DNA from: Ridgeia piscesae
Taxonomy: Eukaryota; Annelida; Polychaeta; Sabellida; Siboglinidae
NCBI GenBank assembly: GCA_025642075.2
Contig: JAODUO010000566.1
Location: 78,501-142,500, forward strand
Direction of reading: 5' to 3'
DNA length: 64,000 nucleotides
Shown here piece after piece: positions 49,557-61,660 of this stretch; position 1 is the first letter of the stretch, and the number at the start of each line of letters is the position of its first letter. Under the pieces are notes generated by a model that was not told where the DNA came from, did no database searches, and saw only the letters and a program-made list of their open reading frames with translations. The translations under genes were made by a program, and so were the position numbers.

Positions 49557-49781
49557 ATGTGGACCTGGGCAGGGCACGTCAGTAGAATATGAGATAACCT
49601 GACCACCTGACGAAAGGACGTGATCTAGAAGAAGACAAGCAAGATGATGGAGAGATGAACTAGATGACTACTGGAAGGGTACCATCTGGCAGAGGATAGC
49701 GCAAGATAGGCAGATGTGGAAGCAGCATGCTGACGCCTTCGCCCAACCACGGGACACTATAGCTGCACAATGACGATGATG
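49557..49781 (+). mobile_element. RTE-type LINE 3' fragment
   Basis: Matches the last 270 bp of the element at 17170-19948 with internal deletions. Shared blocks include GGAAGGGTACCATCTGGCAG, GTGGAAGCAGCATGCTGA and CCAACCAC-GGGACACTAT, and it ends in a similar GATGATG tail. It is a 5'-truncated insertion in the KCNAB intron between D and E; I could not define its target-site duplication. Confidence 0.85.
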
Positions 49782-51871
49782 GAAAACAAAAGCAGTTAGA
49801 TAAATTAGCTCATCATCCTCATTAAAAACATATTATTTACTATTAACTTAATGTGCCGGAAAATATTGAGTACACAGCAAATAACTGAAGATCAATAATC
49901 CAGCAATATATACTAATTAGAGCAGCTTGACACTTGGTAAAGTCAAGCTCGAAAAACATGAAAAAACTGGCTACAATGAATAACTTAGAGCTAGAACTCT
50001 CTTTAGATTGCAGAGGCTGCAGACTAAAAAGCTCCCTGTTTTAATTTGCTCACATCACAAGCAAAGCATTACAAGCATGCATTCAAATAAATACTATTTA
50101 AAGTTGTGATCCATATAATGACATGAATATCTTAAAAGCATATAATGTTAAACTATAGATGATCACATCACTTCATACTGACATATAAAAGAAACAGCTA
50201 ACCAGCAGACAAAGAATATAATATTGACTGTCAACATTATTCCACAGCCAGTGGTGTCACCTAGTGATAAAGTACGAAACGCGCTGGTTACATAAAAAAA
50301 CTGAGACCAAACTAGTTACAGGGCAAAAAACTAGTTACGGTGCTAACAAACTAGTTATCGGGCAGACAAACTAGTTAATGAGCCGGCACGCCTGTAAAAC
50401 ATGCAATCAATGTGCCGATGGTGCCAAATATACCTGACGTCCTCGAACACACATTCGGTTACCGATGGCAACTGGGCGGACTTCAATAATCCGGCATCAC
50501 ATTTTATTGCTTCTCGGCTGATGCAATTACAGAGGCCAGTGACAATGATCGCTGCATTTATCTGCCCGATCTTGTAGGTGTCTTGGGGCGGCCTGGAATG
50601 CGCTGAGCTTCTGCCAACCGCTTGATTAGATCTGGCAATTGTGGCCAAGTCCCACGTTGCGTTGCGTTGCGTTGCGGGGACTGCGTTCTTTTGCGGCTGT
50701 GTTATGTCGCAAATAGCACGCGGAACAGCACGGTGCATAAGTCCTTTAGCGATAGTTGGAGATTATGTCTAATTAGTTAGCGTCATTGCACAGACAAACT
50801 GGGTCGTGTCTCCGCAGTGCTCGTTAGCCAAACTTTCAGCTAACACATTTTGTTTACGGTCTAAAGTAGGGTAAATTTATGAGAAAGTTCACACTTTAAA
50901 AATATATGTCTAATACAGCAGTGTTATGTGCATAAAATAATATATATATGTGTATTTTGTTAGATATACGTAATAACAGTTATGGTTAGACATATGATCT
51001 CTCATAGCTACTAGCTTTTATTAAATGAAATCTTTGAATTTGCCGTGTTCTTGTGCAGTTAGGGTCTATCATTATGTTGTTAGTTAAAACATCACATAAA
51101 CCAGTACTAATTACCCTGGGTAAGTGCATTTTCAAAGGTTTTTTCTCTCAAAGATGCTCAAAAAGTTGTGGAGTGAAATCTTCACAATCAGCCTTTTGCC
51201 AAATATTAATATCTAAACTTTTGTGACACATTTTTGTGTGGATTTTTTAACGTATTGATGAGTATGAGTTTAAAAAATATCACTAAATTGTCATTATTAC
51301 ATAACATTAAATATATCTGATGGATTCTTAATGAAGTGTTCTTCTTTTGTTTTTTAATTTAATATAACACATCAATTTTATAGAAACAACATGTTGCAGA
51401 TATGATGATCTCAAAGGAGTCTAGGTGAACTGGTAACCTTATCTGCTCTTTGACTAAAGTTTTCACATTTTTTCTGTATTACCAGATGTTTTTCCAAAAT
51501 GAGACAAAGCCAGGTGTAAGCTACACCAATTTTTTTTCTTTGAAAACATCTCATTACCTTGCTCCTAAGTACCTCAAAGATAAATGGCATGCATTGTAAA
51601 CTAACCCTGCACACAGAGCACCGGAAATAGCACCATCTTATTTTGTTTTATTCTAATATAATCCCCTGTGGCTCATATCTGGATATGGTTGAAAATAACT
51701 CTGTCACCAACGCCACTCAAAATATGCCGACACGTCAGCTGCAACAAATTAATGGCCTCACTTATCTACATGAGAAAACAACGAACTCATTGGCATGCTA
51801 ATACTGGAAAGGCACCCTTAAAAACAACGTAACAATGCATTTATTTGTCTCTGTAGAAACGATGCACTCAC
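49782..51871 (-). other. KCNAB: KCNAB intron between D and E
   Basis: AT-rich intron with a GC-richer block (50380-50760) holding four GTTGC repeats and TGACGTC. Before it are degenerate ACTAGTTA repeats (50315-50375). No exon with Kv-beta similarity is present. Confidence 0.6.
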
Positions 51872-51951
51872 TTGCCAGCTGCATAGACCTCAGCAGTGTC
51901 GAACAGGTTTACTCCACTCTCGTAGGCCATGGTGACCATCGCCTCGGCAAC
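51872..51951 (-). CDS. KCNAB: KCNAB exon D
   Basis: 80 bp between TGTCCCAG and GGCAA|GTGAGT. Encodes [20 protein letters not shown] and EVYAAG(K). NLFDTAEVY contains the conserved Asp and catalytic Tyr. Confidence 0.95.
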
Positions 51952-52283
51952 CTGGGACATGACACACACGCATTTAGTCACGTTTCTATTCCCGTCATAA
52001 TCCGTCAAAGACTGACAAGTTTTATTGCAAAATGACGTTTTATTACACTCAGATGTTTGTGTTATTTAAGAATATTATTTTAATCTATTTCATTACTGTA
52101 TTTATGCATGTTCTGCTAGTATGTATTTACATTTTAGGATTATTCCAATGGATTTTTATGGATTTTAAATTACCATACGTATGAAAATACTGTAAAGCAT
52201 GACAAACAATTTTTAATTGGATGTGGCACTATATTAAATAAAATATGTTATTATTATTTTTAAGTTAATTTAAACATACATAT

Positions 52284-52299
52284 CACACACACGCACACA

Positions 52300-52347
<48 letters not shown>

Positions 52348-52348
52348 C

Positions 52349-52389
<41 letters not shown>

Positions 52390-52422
52390 CACCACCACCA
52401 CCACACACACACACACACACAC
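52284..52422. repeat. (CACG)n and (CA)n compound microsatellite
   Basis: CACG tetranucleotide repeats (about 52300-52348), then CA repeats broken by ACCACCACCACC (52391-52402). Confidence 0.97.
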
Positions 52423-54919
52423 ATAAAACACAGACGACAAAAGAAATGTGATGAACTGAGCACATTATGTTTACATCGGGTTTGATCATCCGTGAATAAA
52501 TTGTACAACAGCTGAACCTTGCTTCATGTCCACCTCAGTAATACAACCAACTCACAATTAGGGTCACTTTAACAGTCCCAAATTATTTCCAAATTCAGCT
52601 TTCCATGGAGAACAGATTCTATTCTAGTCAACCACAAGTAAATTGTTAACTTCTTTAATCACATCTATACAATTTTAATTTCATCACCCACATACGTCTA
52701 ATTTTTGCATTTTGCATGCAGTGCGCATGAAACGTAACACACAATGGTAAAAACAGTGATGGTGCTCAGGTCCTTGGTCCATCACACACAATCTATGTAC
52801 ATGACATGCACCTATTTACAGAAGGGATCAAGTCTAACTACAATGGAGATGAGATTGAATAAAAAGGCCTCAGTGGACGAGAGATAGCAGCAACAACTGC
52901 TCCACTAGGACCTACATCCTTCTCCAGAGAGAACAAGACCTCTGGGAAATAAGCCCCCCACAGCAACTAACAAAACCCCAGTGAATACAAACACACATGC
53001 TGCTTCTGATGCGTTTATTCAGAATCCTCCAAGGATTCGATGCATGCCAACTGGCTGACAGCCATTAATTCATGTCTGCTGTACCTCTCCAGATGTTTGT
53101 GAATTCTGTTATATCAACGAGGGCTTACAGCAGTGAACAGTAGTGCATATTTGTAATGACTTCCAGAAGCTGTTAGCTACATGTACACTCAGACTGTTGG
53201 TCTAGAGAAATCTGCTGTCATTTACAAATCCTTCCTGAGAGAGCGTTTCCTGTGCGAAACCTAACCTCTGCTGTAACGACGGGCGAGTCTGTGTCAAGTG
53301 AAATACAACTGGGTATATTCTGCATCAGTCAGGAATCAGAAGTTTTAGGATTTAGTTGCTGCCATAAATACAACATTAAATTAGGGTTGCATTATGTTTG
53401 TGTGGAGATGATATATAGATTTACATCTGTTTTCAGGCAATGTCTAGCTTGGTAAAGTGATAGTCTGACTTCAGAAGTGATGCTACACTCACTGACAGCT
53501 GGTTATAGACAACACATGCTGAAGTAAGCTGGGAATGTGAACTAGCTTTGCCAATGGTCGCATCAATATCTCAACATAGGCAATATACACAAGGTCCTGA
53601 TCAACATGTCCATGTGAACTTCAATGGACAAGTTAATTGTTATCTTGCTACTTCCAGTTGGATCTGTTAATCTCTCTGTCCTGCGGCTTCTGGTTATGTT
53701 TAAATTAAGTTCTCTGGCATGCAAAGCACTTTTATTTTTGTATCTCAAAAACCTATCATGAAAACACAGCTTGTTGGTTTCAGCTGACCAAAAGAATACA
53801 GGTGTTTCATACTACTTCCATCTGTTTTCATCTCGTCATGTACCTGATGCTTACAGATGTCAGGGACTATAATTATGATTAATTAATCTATTGCTAAACC
53901 ATTCAAATGCTTCCCACCATGGGACGCTTATCAGAGAAGTTGAGATGGTTTTTGATTGAACAGGTCTGCCCGGGAAGTAAAGTGTAAAGCGCTTTGAGCA
54001 GTCCTGAGAACTGGCTACAGCGCTGTTATTTACCTTGACCTACACCAGTAGATACAAGGTCACTGATGCAAGCTTAGTTTAAAATTAGATAATTTCCAAG
54101 AATCAATGGGTAAATTATAAATGACACCATCAGTCAATTTAAATTATTCAATGGAAAGAGGATTCTTATGTTCACACAGTTAGTTATCATTTCTACAGGT
54201 ACTTAATAACATATAAATTTGATTATAAATATAAATGAAAGGTAAAAAGTATAATTATTGCCGACAAAAAAACAAAGGTTTGGAATGGAATGCTTTAGGT
54301 CTGTACTAAATAATAATATGGACTTTGATTTACAGCTCTCATAAATGGGGATGCTACTGGTAGCTTAATTGTATACATGGATACCTCCAATTTTAGGATC
54401 ATCTCAAATGTTGATGTCAACATGATTTCTGGCTTCGGAATCGATATTTCATGCTTTGAAATGATATTGTTATTACACTGATACCAGCATATCAATGTTT
54501 ACCAGCCTTCATAGTCACCTCCCTAATCAGGCCACCCCTGTAATCAGGCCACTTTGTCTGACCCTAAAGTGATTACACAGCACAGAAGCACAATTGGATA
54601 ACATCTGTCAAATTTCAACACATTTTGGAAATATGTCACTGACTAAATTATTAATGACCTTCACATATTAAAAACCTGCCTGTTTTATTATTTTGGTGAG
54701 TGTTTATACATGTATTCTACTTGTAATGTTTTATGTGTTTTGTACAGATGCTCAGAGTCTTTTAATTGGCTGTATTACACTACTTCTTGAACTAATAAAC
54801 ATTTTATCAGTGTTTTATTTATGCAGATCGTGTAAATCATCCGAGAACACACATGTTATAAATTCTTTATTAATATTACTATTATTACTTTATGACAAGT
54901 ACCCAATAAATGCACCCAC
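52423..54919 (-). other. KCNAB: KCNAB intron between C and D
   Basis: AT-rich intron. Apart from a SINE fragment (53907-54029) I see nothing I can assign. Confidence 0.6.
53907..54029 (+). mobile_element. SINE, 3' fragment
   Basis: Matches the 3' half of the SINE at 8090-8405: ATGCTTCCCA, GAGATGGT-TTTGATT, CAGGTCTGCC-GGGAAGT, GCGCTTTGAGCAGTCCT and an AGCGCTGTTAT end. The tRNA head is missing. Confidence 0.85.
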
Positions 54920-54957
54920 CTCATCGGACACCTGGGCTCCAAATGTCACCCAACTCC
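54920..54957 (-). CDS. KCNAB: KCNAB exon C
   Basis: 38 bp between GTTTATAG and GATGAG|GTGGGT. Encodes (G)SWVTFGAQVSDE, matching GTWVTFGGQITDE. The Trp is part of the NADPH pocket in the family. Confidence 0.94.
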
Positions 54958-55629
54958 CTATAAACAAACAAATACATCGCTGAAACATCTCCGCAGTGTT
55001 CTTTTAATTGGTCTAAACTCAAAATAATGAATGCCATCGACGTCCTAGCAAATGCGTCAACTAGACAAATCTTGAAATGCCACATACAAGAACCCAACTG
55101 AAGAACCCCAGAACTGACTCTGCCTGAAAACTGACCTTTCTCCCCATCTCTACAAATTCTTGTACAGCGATTCAGCTGTTGGAGGGCGTTAAACGGGGGA
55201 TGACATTTAGACACACGTCTACCTGCCAGTACCTGAGGCAGCTGACAACAGACGCATGAAAATACTTTTTGCTAGTTTTTATTTCCGGGAAGCATTTCCA
55301 GGTTTGTGCACTTCACCGCTTTCAAGTGAGGCGTGTTGCAAGATGGAGAGGGTTGGGTTCCAGGCTCGGGCATTCTCTCGCCTTTACTCGGCCCAATTAG
55401 CCACAGCCTGCCGGTTCACTTAGCATCTGATATACTGGGAGTTGGACATACACAGTGAGGGTGAGACACTGGAGGTGGATGTAACTTACCCTGCTGTGTC
55501 CCCAGTCACTACTCACACACAGGGTGGAGGTCATTACCCATAGCCCTTGCTAGACACAAGCGAAGATGGCTGAAACCATTTTGCTAATGATGTTGTGTCA
55601 CTAACTGTTTCAAATGCTGCGGCACGTTC

Positions 55630-55890
55630 TAAGGTTTGGGAAGAGGTCAAGATGGGAGAAAGAGGTCAAAGGGGGTAAAGAGGTCAAGGTGGGGTAAAGA
55701 TGCCAAGGTGGGGTAAAGAGGTCAAGGTGGGATAAAGGAGTCAAGATGGGATAAAGAGGTCGGGGGGGGGGTAAAGAGGTCAATATGGGGAAAAGATGTC
55801 TAGGTGGGGTAAAGAGGTCAAGGTGGGATAAAGAGGTCAAGGTGGGATAAAGGAGTCAAGATGGGATAAAGCGGTCAAGGTGGGGCAAAA
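55630..55890. repeat. About 19-bp minisatellite (AAAGAGGTCAAGGTGGG)
   Basis: About 13 imperfect units with GGGGTAAAGAGGTCAAG and GGGATAAAGGAGTCAAG forms. Located in the intron between B and C, away from exon edges. Confidence 0.92.
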
Positions 55891-56035
55891 CTAGGGAATA
55901 TTGGGGAAGGAACATGAGCTCTGAGGTTATGGAATAAAAAAAGTGTATAGAAAGTGTTATAGAAAGTTTGTATAGAAGTGTGATGATGAAGGGTGCATAC
56001 AGAAATCATATGAAAGGCTGGCATAGAAAGATTGT

Positions 56036-56172
56036 GTGTACGTGCGTGCATGCATGCGTGCGTGCGTGCATGCGTGTGTGTTGTATGTGTGTGTATTGTA
56101 TGTGTGTGGTGTTGTGTTGTATGTGTGTGTGTGTGTGTGTGTTGTGTGTGTGTGTGTGTGTATGTGTGTGTG

Positions 56173-56250
<78 letters not shown>

Positions 56251-56262
56251 GAGAGAGAGAGT
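56036..56262. repeat. (GT)n microsatellite with flanking GTGC and GA repeats
   Basis: GTGCGTGCAT-type repeats, GTT-interrupted GT repeats, a pure GT tract (about 56176-56242), then GA. Not coding. Confidence 0.97.
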
Positions 56263-56431
56263 TTGCATGCATAAGAGTGGTGATATAAAATGGCAAGGAA
56301 GCAGTTTTCAAAGAGAGACTTTGCCTGGAGGCATAGAAATGGGAGGATGTTAAGTGATAAAGTTTATAATTAATGAAGAAAATAGCAAGGTATAAACACA
56401 GACATTGCTGTCATCAATGACGGTGACTTAC

Positions 56432-56475
56432 CAAGACCCACGTTTGATACCCGCAGCCCCGACTTGCCCAGGTTT
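56432..56475 (-). CDS. KCNAB: KCNAB exon B
   Basis: 44 bp between GTGTTTCAG and GTCTTG|GTAAGT. Encodes (R)NLGKSGLRVSNVGL(G), matching the very conserved YRNLGKSGLRVSCLGLG start of the Kv-beta core. Confidence 0.95.
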
Positions 56476-56819
56476 CTGAAACACACATTTCAAAAGATTT
56501 TTTCTCAAAGAAATTAATACTTTAAATGTTCGATGTTAGAATCTCACGACAGTTTGACACAGCCTTCTAATTTGCCTAGAGGTCTGAGCAATGTATCACA
56601 ACAAAAAGTATCATAATAATTTGTACTATTACTATTAATAATAAACATGAATCTTTGCTACGTCATCTCCATCTATGATGCTCATGTATACAAAAGTCAA
56701 ACAATATAATCATGATAATAACACTTATGACAGTAAAAATACTAATACTTATAATAATACAATGTATTGATATTGACATATAACAATAACAACCAGCACC
56801 TTAGGCAAATTGCAGTGAA

Positions 56820-57220
56820 TTGAAGGACTGCGGTATGTTAAATGGAAATGCTGTAAATATTCTTAACCATGTTTCGGGGCATGAGACCTTAAATCTCACA
56901 CAGATGCCTCTAATAGTGACGTATTACACAAGCAACGACTCCAGAGAGGCCCCAAACATCCATTTAAACGAGTCGGAATTGGCAGATAAACGGCCCCTGG
57001 GTAAGGGAGGACATATCGCCCCGGGCTCCTCAGTGCTGTCTTGTGCTATTTATAGCACTTTCTATTTGTGGTCTGCTAAACAAACAGTCTCGGTGGGTGC
57101 GCCACTCCGTGGGTGCTCCAGTCTAGTGACCTGGGCATTGCCAGGAACACCACCTCCGGCACAATACAGACCATCCATCAGTGCCCTTCTGGCACAAGGA
57201 TGGATGGAAGCCAACTAACA
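56820..57220. promoter_or_regulatory. Candidate conserved non-coding element in KCNAB intron 1
   Basis: Complex, GC-balanced sequence in an intron otherwise made of repeats, with motifs such as CATTTAAACGAGT and CTATTTATAGCAC. The open frame across it has no recognisable domain. Conservation was not tested. Confidence 0.25.
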
Positions 57221-57359
57221 GTACAGTACAGTACTAATAGTACAGTAGTACACTGTGTAAAAGGAAGCTGACTGACTGATTGACCAAGCAGTAGCAACAC
57301 GGAGGCTGTTTTCATTTGTTTTACCATCATAAATGTGAAATTATGGTTCACTGAAAGTG

Positions 57360-58150
57360 GTAATGATTGAACTGAGGCAATGACTGAACTGAAGCAATGA
57401 CTAAACTGGTGCAAAGACTGAACTGAAGCAATGACTGAACTGAGGCAATGACTGAACTGAAGCAATGACTGAACTGAAACAATGACTGAACTGAAGCAAT
57501 GACTGAACTGAAGCAATGACTGAACTGAGGCAATGACTGAACTGAGGCAATGACTGAACTGAAGCAATGACTAAACTGGTGCAAAGACTGATCTGAGGCA
57601 ATGACTGAACTGAAGCAACGACTGCATGAATTGAGAAAATGACTGAACTAAGGTCAACACTGATCTGGGGCAATGACTGAATGAGAATAGTGACTGAACA
57701 CAAGCAATGGATAACTTGCATAATGACTGAACTAAGGCCAACACTGATCTGGGGCAATGACTGAATGAGAATAGTGACTGAACACAAGCAATGGATAACT
57801 TGCATAATGACTGAACTGAGGTGAAGTGAACTAGGATGACTGAACAAGGAAATGACTTAATGTGGCAATGACTGAATTGTGACTGAACAACTGAATATGG
57901 CAATGACTGAACTGTGACTGAACAACTGAATATGGCAATGATTGAACTGTGACTGAACAACTGAATATAGCAATGACTGAACTTGACCAATGACTCGAAC
58001 TGAAGCAATGACAGAATTGGGGCAATGGTTCAAGTGAGGAAATGACTGAATCAGAGCAAGGCCTGAAATGACCAGGGCAATGACTGACCTGTAACAGTGA
58101 AATTAACTGAAGGAATGCCTGGGTGGGACAGTGATTGAACTGTGAATGAA
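57360..58150. repeat. Degenerate 17-bp minisatellite (AATGACTGAACTGAAGC)
   Basis: About 790 bp of imperfect units with AATGACTGAACTGAAGC as the core and longer variants (around 57650-57830 a roughly 88-bp higher-order unit is duplicated). Open frames rich in SVIASVQSL are artefacts of the repeat. Confidence 0.95.
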
Positions 58151-58189
58151 ACTGACCATCCTGCATCTAGGTCAGTCACATTCAAAGTG

Positions 58190-58600
58190 TAGTTAATGTC
58201 GTGTCGCTATTTGATCTGTATTGATTGTTCGCGCATTTAAACCACCGATCCTATAAATCACCAGTCCATAAATAGTCCAGTTTCGCATCATGTAATCTGT
58301 TTCGTTAGAACCTTTGAATTACGTCCTCTCGTCCGATTCCCCCTCCCTCCTGGGAATGCCCCGCCACCGGAGCCCCGGCTCATCTCCCGCTATTCTCAGT
58401 GATAATTAGACAGAAGTTTTCCAGCTGGCTGATCTTAAGGAACGTAATGAACCAGGCTGCAACTCAACGGGCGGAATTTAAATATTCTCCACACGGTCAC
58501 TCATCAAGTAAAAATAGCCTGCCTCTGTTGCTAGATAGTGGAGCGTCCATTACTCCTTGTCACAAGAGGAAATCACTCGGCTGCAAATGAAATAACACCG
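58190..58600. promoter_or_regulatory. Candidate conserved non-coding element in KCNAB intron 1
   Basis: Sequence of higher complexity with GC-rich (58335-58395) and AT-rich homeobox-like parts (GATAATTAGA, GAATTTAAATATT). No coding signal. This is only a compositional suggestion. Confidence 0.25.
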
Positions 58601-59275
58601 ACAAACCATTTGTGGAACGGCTCAAACTTGTAGTTATAGTAAACAATCAACACATGTTGAACGTTGAACACGTATATGTCATGGCAATTGTCTCACAGTA
58701 TTCTGTGACTGTCATTTGGTACATAAGAATATTGATGAAACCCCGAAACTTAAACGTTTCGGCAGGAATGAGAAAATAAACCAAGAATGCACTGGACTGG
58801 TTTAATTTACCAAGATTACCACCATAAGTGTGAGCTCACACCAGAAGGCCAACACACAGCACATGGACAGGAGAATCACTTACTTATAAAACAAACTACC
58901 CTTGACATGTGATCTTTTTTAAACATATCATATAGCTATCCTTATATATAGACCTGTCAATTCTTGCCTCAAACTCACGGTGCTGGGATATGTGTTTGCT
59001 ATAGTCATTGTCGCTTACAGTCAAACGAACACGATGCATTGCTGGTGAGTACACACATTTCAAAACTTTCTTTTTTAAAGCGCAGTCATCAGTTCCAATA
59101 CCCATATTCAGCCAGTGCTGTAATTATTGGCAGGAAGTGCACTGAAATAACTATCTTCAATGATGGAAAATGTACCCCGGTAGTAGTTATTAACAGTAAA
59201 TATGAACTAACCATCTTGAACAGAACATCAAAGAGTCTTGAAGTTAATCTGGCTAGCCTTGGTAACATTAGTCAT

Positions 59276-60122
59276 GAGACCCCCATGCGGCTGGGGTGAC
59301 ATTACAGTCATCAGACCCCCTGCGGCTGGGGTGCATTACAGTCATCAGACCTCCATACGGCTGGGGTGACATTACAGTCATCAGACCCCCATGACGGCTG
59401 GGGTGACATTACAGTCATCAGACCCCCATGCGGCTGGGGTGACATTACAGTCATCAGACCCCCATGCGGCTGGGGTAGACATTACAGTCATCAGACCCCC
59501 ATGCGGCTGGGGTACATTACAGTCATCAGACCCCCATGCGGCTGGGGTAGCATTACAGTCATCAGACCCCCATGCGGCTGGGGTACATTACAGTCATCAG
59601 ACCCCCATGCGGCTGGGGTAGCATTACAGTCATCAGACCCCCATGCGGCTGGGGTAACATTACAGTCATCAGACCCCCATGCAGCTGGGGTAACATTACA
59701 GTCATCAGACCCCCATGCGGCTGGGGTAACATTACAGTCATCAGACCCCCATGCGGCTGGGGTGACATTACAGTCATCAGACCCCCATGCGGCTGGGGTA
59801 ACATTAGTCATCAGACCCCCATACGGCTGGGGTGACATTACCATCATCAGACCCCCGTGTGGCTGGGGTGACATTACAGTCATCAGACCCCCATGCAGCT
59901 GGGGTAACATTACCGTCATCAGACCCCCGTGTGGCTGGGGTGACATTACAGTCATCAGACCTCCATGCGGCTGGGGTGACATTACAGTCATCAGACCCCC
60001 ATGCAGCTGGGGTAACATTACAGTCATCAGACCCCCATGCAGCTAGGGTGACATTACTGTCATCAGACCCCCATGCAGCTGGGGTGACATTACAGTCATC
60101 AGACCCCCCTGTGGCTGGGGTG
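59276..60122. repeat. 36-bp minisatellite abutting the exon A donor
   Basis: About 23 units with CATCAGACCCCCATGCGGCT and GGGGTGACATTACAGT. It reaches to within about 8 bp of the exon A donor: the intron start GTGAGTCGGTCACCCCAGCC reads into the first unit. Long open frames on both strands come from the 36-bp period being a multiple of three. Confidence 0.96.
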
Positions 60123-60132
60123 ACCGACTCAC

Positions 60133-60266
60133 CTGTACTGCTTGTGCCCATGCATCATGTAATCACGGCCCCTGGCAACTATCTCAGTGTTTGCGTCAGT
60201 CACAGTGACCAACAACGTTCTATTTAGAAAGTTGGTGCTACGGCCGGGGCTGGCCGATAGACACAT
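60133..60266 (-). CDS. KCNAB: KCNAB exon A (first coding exon)
   Basis: Ends CAGTACAG|GTGAGT at 60133 and joins in phase to exon B as KQYRNLGKSGLRV, the position where all Kv-beta N-termini meet the conserved core. Upstream the frame is open to an ATG (complement of 60264-60266). A TGA lies seven codons further up, so this is the first Met. The 44-residue N-terminus (MCLSASPGRSTNF...MMHGHKQY) has no similarity I recognise, as expected for the variable Kv-beta N-terminus. Its start codon context is weak, and other first exons may exist upstream. Confidence 0.75.
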
Positions 60267-60560
60267 GTACACACACGCTGATCTCTTTCAACTGCTCTAA
60301 ACACTGCATCGCACACTGGCCACCGCTGGATCAATGAGCCACTCACAACGACGCAACCACGTCGCAATTACTCTGAGTCTGTGTCCTCTATACATGCAGT
60401 CCGTACATACGCCAGGAGGGACTGGAGAGAGAGAGGTGTGTGGCTACTAGACACTGCCAGGCCCAGTTGTACTTCTCCAGCTAACTGTCTCAAGCACTGA
60501 TGAACACCCAGCAGCCTTCACAGTGTCAGAGTGATAGACAGCCCGGAGTCTGTGTACCTC
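60267..60560 (-). promoter_or_regulatory. KCNAB: Probable KCNAB promoter / 5' UTR region
   Basis: Higher-complexity sequence directly upstream of the first coding exon. No TATA box or other fixed element is evident. Placement is by position only. Confidence 0.35.
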
Positions 60561-60706
60561 TCTCTCTCTCTCTCTCTCTCTTTTTCTGGGGGGTGGGTGG
60601 GGGGGGGGTGGGTGCCCAATGTCTGTGTACTTCAATACCTTCTCTCTCTGGGAGTGGGTGTCCAATGTCTGTGTACCTCAATACCTATCTCTCCTATTCA
60701 ATGCAG
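60559..60706. repeat. (TC)n tract, G-rich run and repeated CCAATGTCTGTGTAC unit
   Basis: TC repeat (60559-60580), G-rich GGGGGGTGGGTGG-type run (60588-60612) and two copies of a unit with CCAATGTCTGTGTACCTCAA. Related units recur at about 61096 and 61301. Confidence 0.9.
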
Positions 60707-61052
60707 CGCTCTCGTATGACGTCTCCTGTTACATGATGTCTCCTTCTATCGTAGCGGTTGTGGTGTTACCAGTCATTGGATATTTATTCAACAGGTTCAG
60801 AAAAGGCGGACAGTTTTAGAAAAAGCTTCTGCTAAAATCAATAGTCGAAACAATCTGAAGATAAACCCGCGAGGGTTCAAAATACAACTGAAAAACAGTA
60901 ATATTGTAAATCAACTTCCGTAAAACTCTAAGAGCTGCAAATAGCAGCCGAACAGTCAAATAGATTTCCCAAGCAAGTGTCTTATGAGAATCACCAACGA
61001 AGCGCTGCGCTTCAAAGCAACATCAGCATCATGCAAGACAGGTAGAAGATAC

Positions 61053-61390
61053 AGTCTCTCTCTCTCTCTCTGGGGGGGGGGGGGGTGGGTGGGTGGGTGC
61101 CCAATGTCTGATGTACCTCAATACCCATATCTTTATCTCTCCTCTCTATCTCTCATCTATCTCTCTCTCTCTCTCTGTCTGTCTGTCTGTCTGTCTCTCT
61201 CTCCCTCTCTCCCTCCTCGTCTGTCTGTCTCTCCCTCCCTCCCTCCCTCCCTCCCTCCCTCCCTCTCTCTCTCTCTATGTCTCTCTGAGGGGTGGATGGA
61301 TGCCCAATGTCTGTTGTGTACTGTACCTCGATCACAACTTGTCTCTCTCCTCTCCTCTCCTCTCCTCTCCTCTCCTCTCCCTCTCTCTCC
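61053..61390. repeat. CT-rich microsatellite cluster
   Basis: Successive TC, G-run, TGTC, CCCT and CTCCT repeats with two further copies of the CCAATGTCTG unit (about 61099 and 61302). Confidence 0.95.
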
Positions 61391-61598
61391 CAGTCAGTCA
61401 GTCAGTCAGTCAGTCAGTCAGTCAGTCAGTCAGTCAGTCAGTCAGTCAGTCAGTCAGTCAGTCAGTCAGTCAGTCAGTCAGTCAGTCAGTCAGTCAGTCA
61501 GTCAGTCAGTCAGTCAGTCAGTCAGTCAGTCAGTCAGTCAGTCAGTCAGTCAGTCAGTCAGTCAGTCAGTCAGTCAGTCAGTCAGTCAGTCAGTCAGT
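61391..61598. repeat. (CAGT)n microsatellite, 52 perfect copies
   Basis: 208 bp of uninterrupted CAGT. Reads as Ser-Val-Ser-Gln repeats in frame, which is an artefact. Confidence 0.98.
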
Positions 61599-61601
61599 CT
61601 T

Positions 61602-61644
<43 letters not shown>

Positions 61645-61660
61645 GCCTCTCTTTCTCTCT
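61599..61660. repeat. (CTGT)n microsatellite
   Basis: About 11 CTGT copies directly following the CAGT tract, ending in CTCT. Confidence 0.95.

Noticed and set aside
50355..50738. 127-codon minus-strand frame in a GC-richer block
   Set aside because: No recognisable domain, no fitting splice sites with Kv-beta phases, and the start lies in a GTTGC repeat. Left as intron.
57178..58166. Minus-strand frames rich in FSHCLSSVIASVQSL
   Set aside because: Degenerate 17-bp minisatellite in KCNAB intron 1; overlapping frames in several phases.
59366..60227. Open frames of up to 226 codons with repeated ITVIRPPCGWG or LQSSDPHAAGV
   Set aside because: A 36-bp tandem repeat without stop codons, a multiple of three. 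Open on both strands and in several frames, as expected for a repeat and not for a protein.
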